Source of the DNA: DASQPA01 sp963757335
GTDB lineage: Bacteria > Acidobacteriota > Thermoanaerobaculia > Multivoradales > UBA5704
Direction: 5' to 3'
Length of the DNA: 64,000 bases
Assembly: GCA_963757335.1 (NCBI GenBank)
Contig: CAVWRJ010000013.1
Span: forward strand, 558,001-622,000
Shown: positions 53,309 to 62,324 of the stretch, one piece after another
How the letters are laid out: each line of letters opens with the position of its first letter
Numbering within the stretch: position 1 is the first letter of the stretch
The notes under the pieces: model-generated
Databases searched by the model: none
Seen by the model: only the letters and a program-made list of their open reading frames with translations
What the model was told of the DNA's origin: nothing
Program-made: the position numbers and the translations under genes

Positions 53309-55897
53309 TCACCGCAATCGCAGAAAGCGGGCCAGATAAGGCGCAGTCCGGCTCCCTGCCGCCCTGGACACCTCCGCGGGGGTCCCGGCCGCCACCACCC
53401 TTCCCCCCTCGTCGCCAGCGCCGGGACCGATGTCGATCACCCAGTCGCTCCCGCTGACGACCCGCATGTCGTGCTCCACGACGATGACGGTGTTGCCGGA
53501 TTCGACGAGGCCGTCGAGCTGGGCCATCAGCTTGTCGACATCCGAGGGATGGAGCCCGGTCGTCGGTTCGTCCAGGATGTAGAGAGTGTTGCCGCGCTGG
53601 ATTCGCTGCAGCTCGGTGGCGAGCTTGATCCGTTGGGCCTCGCCGCCGGAGAGCTCGGTCGCCGCCTGGCCGAGCCGCAGGTAGCCGAGGCCCACCTCCC
53701 GCAGGACGTCGAGCGAACGGCGGACCGGCGGCTCTTCGGCGAAGAACTCCCAGGCTGCTTCCACGGTCATTCCCAGCACGTCGGCAATGGTTTGATCCCG
53801 ATATCTGATCTCCAGGGTTTTTGCGTTGTATCGGGAGCCGTGACAGGTGGGACACGCGGTGTAGACGCTGGCGAGAAAGAGCAGCTCGACGCAGACGAAA
53901 CCTTCGCCCTCGCAGGTTTCGCAACGGCCCTTGGCGACATTGAAGGAGAAGCGTCCGGCGTCATAGTGTCGGGCACGGGCCGCCTTGGTCGCGGCGAAGA
54001 GCTTTCGAACGTGATCGAAGAGTCCCGTGTAGGTCGCGAGGTTGGAGCGCGGAGTGCGACCGATCGGTTTCTGGTCGACCGGCACCAATCGCTTGATCCC
54101 TTCCATCCCCTCCGTGATCTGGCCGCCCAAGGTTTCAGCGGCGGTGGGCTCCAGCTCTTCGCCCTCTTCCTCGCCGGAAGAAGAAAGCGGGTGGCCGAGA
54201 TGCTCAGCGACCAGCTCGACGAGGGCTTGGCTGACCAGGCTCGACTTCCCCGAGCCCGACACCCCGGTCACCGTCGTCAAGACGCCGACCGGAAAGGCGA
54301 CGTCCAACTCGTGCAGATTGTTGCGGGTCACTCCGGTGAGCCGCAGCCAGCCCCTGGCCGCGCGGATCTGCCGGCGGGGACGCGGTTCTTGCCCAAACGA
54401 TTCTGGTCCAAACGATTCTGGTCCAAAAAGATGGCGCCGGGTTTCCGAGGCCTCCACCTCCCTGAGCCCGGCAGGAGGACCGCTGTAGAGCACGTAGCCT
54501 CCCCGTTCCCCCGCGGCGGGTCCCACGTCGACGATCCAGTCGGCATGACGGATGACGTCGAGATCGTGCTCGACGACGAAGAGCGAGTTGCCGGAGTTTT
54601 TGAGCGCTTCGAGCGCCGCTAGAAGCGACTCGGTGTCCGCCGGGTGGAGTCCGGCCGAGGGCTCGTCGAGCACGTAGACGACGCCGAACAGATTGGAGCG
54701 GACCTGGGTGGCGAGCCGCAGCCGCTGGAGCTCGCCCGGCGACAGGGTGGGGGTGCTCCGTTCGAGCGACAGATAGCCGAGGCCGAGATCGAGCAGCACG
54801 TCGGTCCGCGCCAGGAAGTCCGCGCAAATCCGCCGGGCGACGAGCGCTTTTTCCGGATGATCGACGGCGATCTTCGCCGCTCCGGTGGCCGTCCCTTCCG
54901 CGTAGGGGCGGAGAACGCCGGCCAGCCGGACGATCGGCAGCCGGGAGATGTCCGCAATATCGAAACCCGCGAAGGTCACGGACAGCGACTCGGGGCGAAG
55001 CCGCTTGCCCTGGCAGAGCGGGCATTCACGGCTCACCAGATATTGGGCCACCCGCTTTTTGATCGACGGGCTCTGGGTGGTGGCGAAGGTGTGCAGCACA
55101 TATCGCTTGGCGCTCGAAAAATTGCCGTGATAGTCGGCGGGCTCGCCCCGTTCGAGAGCGGCCTGCACCTCGTCTCGATCCAGCCCGCCGTAGACGGGGA
55201 CGACCGGCTGCTCGTCGGTGAAAAGAATCCATTTACGATCCTTCTTGGGAAGCTCCCGCCAGGGGCGATCGACGTCGTACCCCAGCGTGGTCAGCATTTC
55301 GCGCAAGTTCTGGCCATGCCAGGCGGTCGGCCAGCCGCCGATGGCCCGTTCGCGGATAGTCAAGGAGTCGTCCGGGACGAGCGAGCGTTCCGTCACCTCG
55401 TAGATGCGGCCGAGTCCGTGACACTCGGGACAGGCGCCCGCCGGGGTGTTGGTCGAAAACGACTCGGCCTCCAGATGCGGCTGCCTCGGGGGGTAGGTTC
55501 CGGCGCGCGAGTAGAGCATCCGCAGAAGGTTGGAGAGGGTGGTGACGCTCCCCACCGACGAACGGGAGGTGGGCGAGCCGCGCTGCTGCTGGAGCGCCAC
55601 CGCCGGGGGGAGCCCCTCGATGTCGTCGACATCCGGCACTCCCATCTGATCGAACAGGCGCCGGGCGTAGGGAGCGACGGATTCGAGGTACCGCCGCTGC
55701 GCCTCCGCATAGAGGGTGCCGAAGGCGAGCGACGACTTGCCGGAGCCGGAAATGCCGGTGAAGACGACCAGGGCATCCCGCGGGATTTCGAGATCGACGT
55801 TCTTGAGGTTGTGCTCCCGGGCTCCGCGGACGTGGACGAAGCCGGTGAATTCCTGGTCTGCGGTCCTGGGAGGAGGGGGAGCGGTCGTTCTTTTCAT
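53309..55897 (-). CDS. UvrA-like ABC ATPase (UvrA2 type)
   Basis: An 862-residue paralogue of excinuclease subunit A, shorter than UvrA (about 940) by the UvrB-interaction part. Two ABC units: Walker A GISGSGKSSLAFGTLYAEAQRRY with signature LSPGELQRLRLATQ, and GVSGSGKSSLVSQALVE with LSGGEAQRIKLATELQ. Zinc pairs CPECHGLG, CPLCQGKR and CETCEGEG ... CPTCHGSRY are kept. Such paralogues (UvrA2, DrrC-like) are linked to tolerance of DNA-intercalating drugs. Near 54394-54435 a 15-bp repeat gives FGPESFGPESFGQE. Confidence 0.88.
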   Translation of the reverse strand: MKRTTAPPPPRTADQEFTGFVHVRGAREHNLKNVDLEIPRDALVVFTGISGSGKSSLAFGTLYAEAQRRYLESVAPYARRLFDQMGVPDVDDIEGLPPAVALQQQRGSPTSRSSVGSVTTLSNLLRMLYSRAGTYPPRQPHLEAESFSTNTPAGACPECHGLGRIYEVTERSLVPDDSLTIRERAIGGWPTAWHGQNLREMLTTLGYDVDRPWRELPKKDRKWILFTDEQPVVPVYGGLDRDEVQAALERGEPADYHGNFSSAKRYVLHTFATTQSPSIKKRVAQYLVSRECPLCQGKRLRPESLSVTFAGFDIADISRLPIVRLAGVLRPYAEGTATGAAKIAVDHPEKALVARRICADFLARTDVLLDLGLGYLSLERSTPTLSPGELQRLRLATQVRSNLFGVVYVLDEPSAGLHPADTESLLAALEALKNSGNSLFVVEHDLDVIRHADWIVDVGPAAGERGGYVLYSGPPAGLREVEASETRRHLFGPESFGPESFGQEPRPRRQIRAARGWLRLTGVTRNNLHELDVAFPVGVLTTVTGVSGSGKSSLVSQALVELVAEHLGHPLSSSGEEEGEELEPTAAETLGGQITEGMEGIKRLVPVDQKPIGRTPRSNLATYTGLFDHVRKLFAATKAARARHYDAGRFSFNVAKGRCETCEGEGFVCVELLFLASVYTACPTCHGSRYNAKTLEIRYRDQTIADVLGMTVEAAWEFFAEEPPVRRSLDVLREVGLGYLRLGQAATELSGGEAQRIKLATELQRIQRGNTLYILDEPTTGLHPSDVDKLMAQLDGLVESGNTVIVVEHDMRVVSGSDWVIDIGPGAGDEGGRVVAAGTPAEVSRAAGSRTAPYLARFLRLR

Positions 55898-55984
55898 GGC
55901 AGGGCTCGCGGGGCACTCTCACGCAGAGCATGAGACATGCCAGCCGCCTCGGATCGGGTGGCGCTCCATCGGGACCAGCTAGAC

Positions 55985-56010
55985 CTGGTGGCTCCGGACG
56001 GAGCCACCAG
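55985..56010. terminator. perfect hairpin upstream of the UvrA2-like gene
   Basis: CTGGTGGCTCC / GGAGCCACCAG with loop GGAC, an 11-bp stem. No T-run. Lies between the start of the UvrA2-like gene and the 41-bp repeat, so it could be a terminator of the minus-strand 56145 gene or an unrelated palindrome. Confidence 0.35.
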
Positions 56011-56098
56011 ATCCCCACCAGGCGCAAGAAAGATTTACCCGCCCTCCGCCTCGAACCGAGGCCCTGGATCAATCTGCGCCCGGCGGAGGAACCGCTCG

Positions 56099-56139
56099 TT
56101 GCGATCTGACTCTCCTCGGGAGCGGCCCTGCCGAGCGGA
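56099..56139 (+). repeat. 41-bp direct repeat, left copy
   Basis: Exactly identical to 58521-58561, which lies inside the permease gene. Starts TTGCGATCTGACTCTCC. Ends six bases before the stop codon of the foreign-looking gene on the minus strand. Confidence 0.95.
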
Positions 56140-56144
56140 CGACT

Positions 56145-57884
56145 TTAAGGCAACGGCGTCAACTCACGATAAACGTGACTGACTGCCACCTTGTTCGTGA
56201 GATGACACGAAAAGCAGTTTGCACTTGAAGCTGATGGCGTCTGTCCTTGCGCAAACGTTTCCATGGTGGCATTGGCAAGGTGGTTGGTGCCTACCTGATT
56301 GCTGCCGTTGGGTGCTGCGCCGCCAATGGTCCACGTAGTGCCTAACTGGAAGTACTTCCGGCGTACATCCGCTGCATTCAGCTGAGAGATCACGCTGGCA
56401 TTGGCCGAGATCACTTGAGTGTTCAAGCCCGCAGCACTGGCAGGATTGCCGCCGTCATTTGAACCCCATGGCTTAGCACGCAGCACCGCGGCCGGACCAA
56501 CTGGCGAGCCAGTAATAGCGCTGCCCGTCCAACTATTGCTCGTTGTATTGAACGGACCAGCTGATCCACTCGGCGTGAATAGCCAAGTGCCCGCTGTGTT
56601 TTGGGCGATCGTCTTTAAGCCGGTTGTTGAGTTGTAGGCATACGTAGCATTGGGTGCGTTGCCGAGATGCTCGAACGTGCCCCACACCATTTCGCCATGG
56701 CCGTTGGTTGAGCCCACCACGTGGATGCCAAGCATGACCAGGTTTAATGTGGCCTGTCCATTCGGTACCCAGCTATTAGGGTTGCTCTTGTTGAACGTTG
56801 GTACGACTGCCTTTACTTGAATGTAGTCGCTCGGATTCGGCACAGCACTCGCCTGCATCCAACTCGACTTCGTTTCAATCGCCAGCGCGTTCGGATCTTG
56901 AATCGTGTGCCCCTTGCCCGATGCGAACGTCACCACTGGAGCGACTTGCGCTGCTGTCATCGGGAATGCGATGCCGGTGTTCTGCGGAATGATGGCTGCA
57001 CCCTGCATCGAACGATGGTAGGCAAACACATCGTTAACGGCAGTGATGTAGTAAATCAGCGAGCCATTCTGCGAGATCAATACACCGCTATCGGCTTGAC
57101 CGGGTTCGACGTCTATCACATTGCCGGCCGAATCAATAAAGATCGGAATCTTGCTAATCACCAGCTTACGAGCTTGGAGCGCTTCTGTGAACGCGGCCGC
57201 GGGGACCACCGGCGTAGGCCGTTGGGGTGTCAACATGATGCGCTGACGCACCACCGGCGCCAACTTAAGCATTCGCGGCTGCACCTGCTTGCCGCCTCTG
57301 TCGAAGAACTGCAGCTTGCCTTCCGCTGTTTTCTGCACACTGGAGATCTGCGCAGGCGCGCCATTTGCCAGGTTGATCGTGGGTGGCTTTTGCCCTGGTA
57401 TTTCGCGCTGTACTTCTACTACCTGACCGGTACGTGACAACACCATGGGCAAGCCATGCGGACCCAACTCCATGGCGCGTAGATTCATACGAATCGGCAA
57501 GCCAGGAGAATTAGGAATGAAGGTGCGACGGAAGCTGCTGTCTTCGGGGCTCACGGTAAAAAACTGTGGCGAGAACATGACGCGGCTGCCGCCGCCATAC
57601 CGCGACGGAGCGGGCGACGTCAGCCACAGAAACATTTGTTCGGTCCATTGAAAGAAGCCGCAGTTAGGAGCCAGCACCACCGTGCTGTCTGCGGGCTTCA
57701 CGACACCATTCGGCGTGACCGAGCCACTTTCAAAAAAGCTCGCAACCGTGGCCGGCGAGATCGGACAACCTCCGGAAGGGTCCGTAGGGACTGCTTGCGC
57801 ATGGGCTGCTTGCGCAGCACCCAGCGCGACGGCAAGCGCGCCGCTCATGATGAATCCCCGAACGTTTGCAATGGTTGATGTCAT
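56145..57884 (-). CDS. exported protein with one CxxCH motif, foreign composition
   Basis: A 579-residue protein with signal peptide ending AAQAAHAQ. No family recognised. The mature chain contains CGFFQWTEQMFLWLTSP and many PV/AP-rich strands. NCFSCHLTNK near the C-terminus is a single CxxCH, so covalent heme is possible. GGAGAAGAAG precedes ATG 57884. Codon and base use is clearly less GC-rich than the flanks and recalls Proteobacteria. Together with the 41-bp repeat ending next to its stop, this suggests acquisition. Stretches of Asn/Ser/Thr resemble secreted proteins. Confidence 0.7.
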   Translation of the reverse strand: MTSTIANVRGFIMSGALAVALGAAQAAHAQAVPTDPSGGCPISPATVASFFESGSVTPNGVVKPADSTVVLAPNCGFFQWTEQMFLWLTSPAPSRYGGGSRVMFSPQFFTVSPEDSSFRRTFIPNSPGLPIRMNLRAMELGPHGLPMVLSRTGQVVEVQREIPGQKPPTINLANGAPAQISSVQKTAEGKLQFFDRGGKQVQPRMLKLAPVVRQRIMLTPQRPTPVVPAAAFTEALQARKLVISKIPIFIDSAGNVIDVEPGQADSGVLISQNGSLIYYITAVNDVFAYHRSMQGAAIIPQNTGIAFPMTAAQVAPVVTFASGKGHTIQDPNALAIETKSSWMQASAVPNPSDYIQVKAVVPTFNKSNPNSWVPNGQATLNLVMLGIHVVGSTNGHGEMVWGTFEHLGNAPNATYAYNSTTGLKTIAQNTAGTWLFTPSGSAGPFNTTSNSWTGSAITGSPVGPAAVLRAKPWGSNDGGNPASAAGLNTQVISANASVISQLNAADVRRKYFQLGTTWTIGGAAPNGSNQVGTNHLANATMETFAQGQTPSASSANCFSCHLTNKVAVSHVYRELTPLP

Positions 57885-58218
57885 CTTCTTCTCCTTTGAG
57901 TTATCGACACTGATTTGAGCCGCAAAGAGGCTGACGGCGGATAGAATCCTCGGCGGACGGTGAATCAATCTCTCCCTTCTTCGAGTGCGAGGGGTGCGAG
58001 AGAAGTGCCCTGGATTTCGGCTGAGGCTCAATTATGAACGACGCAACAGCCTGATGTCCAATCGAAATATTGCAATGCCTTGTTGAAGGGCTCCAAATCC
58101 ACTGCCCACCGGTGCGCACGGCCGAGGTGAAGCGGCTGGCGGTCGCCATGGGCGCGGGCGGGGACGCTTCCGGCCGGCTGGGACTGTGGTAGCATTTTGA
58201 TAGACCTTTCTAACCCCA
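57885..58218. other. region between the CxxCH gene and the permease
   Basis: No gene recognised. AT-richer near 57900-57960 (foreign side) and GC-rich near 58110-58195. It probably holds the divergent promoters of both genes; no consensus boxes stand out. Confidence 0.3.
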
Positions 58219-60076
58219 ATGGCGGATTTCGTTCAGGATTTCCGTTTTGCCTTTCGCCTGCTCCGCAAGAGCCGGGTGGCCACAGCCGTCGCCGTAGCGT
58301 CTTTGGCGCTCGGGATCGGTTGTACCACCGCCGCCTTCAGCCTCGTCGAGGCCCTGCTCCTCCGGCCGCTTCCGGCGCTCCATGCCCCCGAAACGCTCGT
58401 AGTGGTCGGTGGGGTCCACCCCAAGGACGGTCCCGACCAGCTCCATTGGCTCTCCTTCGCCGACTACCTGGACTACGCCGGGAGCCGGGACGGGGTCTCC
58501 GGGCTCGCCGCAGGGGCCGCTTGCGATCTGACTCTCCTCGGGAGCGGCCCTGCCGAGCGGATCGCCGGGCTCGCCGTCTCGGCGAACTACTTTTCGGTCC
58601 TCGGCCTTAAGCCCGCGCGCGGGCGGCTGCTCTCGCCTGCCGATGAGACCGCGCCGGTCGCCGTCCTCGGCTATGGCCTCTGGCAGCGACGCTTCGGCGG
58701 CGATCCTGCCGTGATCGGCTCCGGCGTCACGCTCAACGGCAAGCCGTTTACGATCGCCGGGGTCGCTCCCGAGGGTTTTCTCGGGACCGACCTCAGCTCC
58801 AGGCGGGAGGTCTGGCTGCCGCTCGGCGTCTACTCCCAGGTCGCGACAGGCCCCCTCGCCTCGTTGACCGGCAAGTACGACCGCAAGCAGGAATGGCTGA
58901 GCGTCTTCGGGCGCCTGGCCCCGGGAGTGAGCCTGGCCAAGGCCCAGAGCGCCTTGGGGTCGTCGCCAAGAGGTTGGCAGCCAGCCATCCAGAGGACGCC
59001 CGGCGCGGTGTCCGCGTCCTGCCCTTGAGCGACCTTGCCTTCGGGTCGGGAGGCCGTCGTCTGCTGGTGGGGTTCTCGGCGCGGCTCCTGGCGGTCGCGG
59101 CGCTGGTCCTCGCCGTCGCGGCGATCAATGTGGCCGGTCTGCTCCTCGCGCGGTCGCTCACCCGTCGGCAGGAGATTGCCGTCCGGCTGAGCCTCGGAGC
59201 GAGCCCCCGCCGTCTGGTCCGGCAGCTCTTCTGCGAAGGCCTCGTCCTGGCGCTCCTGGCCGCCGCGTTGGGGGCTGCTCTCGCGACGCTCGCCCTGCCG
59301 CTCTTGGAACAGCTCAACTTCCCCGTCCCCATCGCCGCCCGCGAGCTCAGGCTCTCCTGGCGCATGCTGGGCTTTGCGCTTCTCGTCGCGCTCTTGAGCA
59401 GCCTGGTGTTCGCGCTCGTGCCGGCGCTCCAAGCGGTGCGTGCCACCCTCCTGGAGGCTCTCCGCGGCACGCCTCCGCGCGCCAGCGGGCTCGGTTTGCG
59501 CGAGAGGAGCGGTCCTTTATCGGTGGGCTCCTCGCCGCGCAAATGACCGTGCTGGTGCGGACCTCCGGGGCACCGCTTCAGGCGCTCGGTTCGGTGCGCG
59601 AGACCGTCCGGGCGATGGATGCCAGGCTACCGGTCTTCCAGATCTCGACTCTAGAAGACCTCCTGGCTGCGACGGTGGGCGTCGAGCGCCAGGCGGCGGC
59701 CCTCTACAGCGGGTTGGCGCTGATTGCGATGACCTTGGCGATGTTGGGCCTCTACGGCGTCCTCACCTACTGGGTGACGAGCAGCACCCGCGAGATCGGC
59801 ATCCGAATCGCGTGCGGCGCGGGCCGGGAACAGGTGTGGAGCTTCGTCCTCCGGCGCAGCCTTCTCCTCGTCCTCTCCGGGGTTGCGGCGGGCCTGGCAC
59901 TGACCCTGGCCGCCAGTCGTGTGGTCGCCAGCCAGCTCTATGGAATCGCGCCCTGGAACGGGCCGACCTGGATCGTCACCACCCTGGTCCTCATGGCTGT
60001 CGCGTTGCTCGTCAGCATCGCCCCGACCCGCCGGGCGATGCGGATCGATCCGGCCGCTGCGCTGCGTAGCGGTTGA
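58219..60076 (+). pseudogene. ADOP-type MacB/FtsX permease, deleted and frameshifted
   Basis: Begins like an acidobacterial duplicated orphan permease: DFVQDFRFAFRLLRKSRVATAVAVASLALGIG, then TTAAFSLVEALLLRPLP. The periplasmic part ends at about 58960, where one base appears lost in a G-run. The first FtsX part (VAAINVAGLLLARSLTRRQEIAVRLSLGASPRRLVRQL) is in the next frame. Near 59540 the text jumps from LLAAQMTVLV directly to VRTSGAPLQALGSVRETV, so the second periplasmic domain is missing. The last FtsX part ends normally (REIGIRIACGAGREQVW, RRAMRIDPAAALRSG). Full-length proteins are about 800 residues. Confidence 0.82.
58521..58561 (+). repeat. 41-bp direct repeat, right copy
   Basis: Second copy of the 56099-56139 sequence, here within coding sequence of the permease (reads LTLLGSGPAERI). 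This is therefore the original copy, and the left one is a fragment. Confidence 0.95.
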
Positions 60077-60189
60077 GCCGTCCACGCCCTCCTGACCGGG
60101 GCGGCCCCGTCGAGCAGGCCACGGCGAGACACGAACAGCTCCCGCGAGACATTCGCGGCTGGCAGCGAGACATCGACGACGGAGCGCCG

Positions 60190-60460
60190 GTGACTCGCGC
60201 CACGTAGCGGGTGACTCGCGCCAAGGAGCGGGTGACTCGCGCCAGGGAGCAGGTGACTCGCGCCAGGGAGCGGGTGACTCGCGCCAGGGAGCGGGTGACT
60301 CGCGCCAGGGAGCGGGTGACTCGCGCCAGGAGCGGGTGACTCGCGCCAGGAGCGGGTGACTCGCGCCAGGGAGCGGGTGACTCGCGCCAGGTGGCGGGTG
60401 ACTCGCGCCAGGGAGCGGGTGACCCGCGCCAGGGAGCGGGTGACCCGCGCCAAGGTGCCT
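60190..60460. repeat. 21-bp tandem repeat array (13 units)
   Basis: Thirteen head-to-tail units close to GTGACTCGCGCCAGGGAGC plus GG. Eleven have 21 bases and two have 20. Outer units are the most diverged. On the minus strand it reads as heptads (LARVTRS); on the plus strand as VTRARER. The two short units break any long frame. No start or ribosome site supports translation. The flanks to the permease (60077-60189) and to the protease (60461-60593) hold nothing recognised. Confidence 0.9.
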
Positions 60461-60593
60461 GTGGCTCGCGGCCGGCTCCTGGCGTCTCGCCGTCTCAACT
60501 TGCCGGCCGCATCCTGGCGATCTTCCAAGCCCACCGCCCCGCCGGCGCGCCCGGGAGCACCGGCGGGGTAGCCGCCCGAATCTCCTCCCCCTT

Positions 60594-62171
60594 TTAACTA
60601 CAAGGCAGAGCGTCGGTGTCCGACACCGGCACCGCGGTGTGGAGGTCCGGGTTGGTGTAGATCTTGACGTGGCCGGTCGCCGTGTCGGTCACCGTGACCG
60701 TCAGGCCCACGTTGGTCCCCGCCGAGAAGAAGACCCAGTAGCGCGGCGTGGTGGAGGCACAGGCGTTCAAGACCTTGACCAGCATCTCGGGGTTGTCGGG
60801 AGAGAAGAACCAGAAGGCGCCGCCCCGCGCCAGGCCAAGGTTGCCGAGCGGGACCGCGTTGCCGGCGCCGGAAAGGCCGCCGTTCTGGGCGGTCTGGTAG
60901 GCCACCTCGATCTTGAATCGCCGGTCCCCCGGTCGATCGTCCAGGCAGAGGGCCGTGGGCGTCGGGACGCAGGCGGCGGCGAGGCTCCCGGTGGCGTAGA
61001 GGGTGGTCACGAGCTGGTACGGCCCTCCCGGGCCGGAGGCGCCGTCGACCAGGGCGTACCAGGGGCCGGCGGCGGGCGCCGGGACGTCGCAGAAGGCGAG
61101 GGTCCCCTTGCCGTCGCTCTTGCAGTCGTAGCTCGCGAGCGTCGGCGCGGCACCACTCTTCAAATAGAGGTTGTAGTCGTTGGCGCCGAAGCTCTCCGCC
61201 GTCAGTCCGACCCGCAGGTGGGTGGCGCCGGGGGGGACGAGGAGCGGTACCACGTCGTTCGAGTGGAGGGCGCTCAAGGTGCCGACCGTGCTCGACAGGG
61301 TGCTGCTGGGGCCGCCGGCCGCGGGGAGCCCGCCGCAGGCCGCCGTCCCCAGGTCGCTCCCCGCGGTGGTCAGGATCCAGGCCCGTTCGTCGTAGACGTC
61401 GGCGAACCAGATGTGATCCGGCGGGGTGCAGTTGAGGCTGGCGCTGTCGCCGCCCGAGGTGGTGCCCGCGATCACCGGGCCGGCCCCGAAGTCGACGAAG
61501 AGCGGCCCCCCAGAGTCGCCGTGGCAGGGCCCGGAGTTGGAGCCCGCCGGGCCCAGAAGACTGCTCAAGGTGGCGCAGACGTGGGCCGCCGCGTTCAAGC
61601 CGTTGACGTTGCAGGCGGCGACGGTCAGCGAACCGGTCCGCTTGATGCCGGCCCCGGAGGCCGGATCCTCGGTGATCCCGAAGCCCGCGAGGGTGGCGGG
61701 GGTGCCGACCGCCGGCTTGGCGGTGGTGTCGATCGCCGACGGCGCGATCCCGGTCACCGGGGCCGCCAGGCGGACGATCGCCACATCCCCCTGGTTCCCG
61801 AAGGAGAAGGTGGGGTTGACGGCCACGCTCGCCACGGCGAAGCGCCCCGCGCTCTGGAAGTAGACGAGCTTGGTGGCCGGATCGAGCAGGTCGGACCGCG
61901 CTCCGCACTCCGCCCCGGTGAGCGTCCGGCCGGTCTTCGGGTCGGTGCAGATGCAGTGGGCGGCGGTCAGGACCGTGCTGCAACCGATCAGGGTCGCCGA
62001 GCAGGCCGCCGAGCCGCTGACGAAGATGCCGACCGAGGGGTAGCCGGCCGTGGCGAGGCCGTTGACGACCTTGGGTTCGAGGGTGCCCGTCGCGGCAGCC
62101 CAGGCGGAAGTCTGGGGAGCGAGCGCCAGGATGGTGGACAGGAGCAGGGAAAGAACGAATGCTCTCCGCAC
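60594..62171 (-). CDS. secreted trypsin-like serine protease with PPC-type domain
   Basis: A 525-residue S1 protease. Signal peptide RRAFVLSLLLSTILALAPQ. Catalytic residues: His71 in LTAAHC, Asp in NQGDVAIVRLA, Ser in CHGDSGGPLFV. Cysteines around them suggest disulfides, so it acts outside the cytoplasm. After about residue 290, LLVPPGATHLRVGLTAESFG and WYALVDGASGPGGPYQL look like a PPC-type beta domain, followed by a C-terminal beta domain. GTG 62171 was chosen because GGAGG lies eight bases upstream. Divergent to the next gene. Confidence 0.9.
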   Translation of the reverse strand: MRRAFVLSLLLSTILALAPQTSAWAAATGTLEPKVVNGLATAGYPSVGIFVSGSAACSATLIGCSTVLTAAHCICTDPKTGRTLTGAECGARSDLLDPATKLVYFQSAGRFAVASVAVNPTFSFGNQGDVAIVRLAAPVTGIAPSAIDTTAKPAVGTPATLAGFGITEDPASGAGIKRTGSLTVAACNVNGLNAAAHVCATLSSLLGPAGSNSGPCHGDSGGPLFVDFGAGPVIAGTTSGGDSASLNCTPPDHIWFADVYDERAWILTTAGSDLGTAACGGLPAAGGPSSTLSSTVGTLSALHSNDVVPLLVPPGATHLRVGLTAESFGANDYNLYLKSGAAPTLASYDCKSDGKGTLAFCDVPAPAAGPWYALVDGASGPGGPYQLVTTLYATGSLAAACVPTPTALCLDDRPGDRRFKIEVAYQTAQNGGLSGAGNAVPLGNLGLARGGAFWFFSPDNPEMLVKVLNACASTTPRYWVFFSAGTNVGLTVTVTDTATGHVKIYTNPDLHTAVPVSDTDALPCS

Positions 62172-62324
62172 GTTTTGAGCCTCCGAAGCTTCTACCAAGC
62201 AGAATGACCAGGCTTTATGGGATAGAAGGATACCACGCCGGCCGGCGGGGGCGGTGAAATGAAATCCGGTATAAGGTCACTCCCAAGCACATACCCATTC
62301 GGCCGGAGAGAGGAGCGACGACGC

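Noticed and set aside
53309..55897. Canonical nucleotide-excision UvrA
   Set aside because: Too short, lacks the UvrB-binding insertion and has an altered first ABC signature (LSPGE); fits the UvrA2-type paralogue better.
60190..60460. CRISPR array
   Set aside because: Units are contiguous 21-bp copies without unique spacers and no cas genes are nearby.
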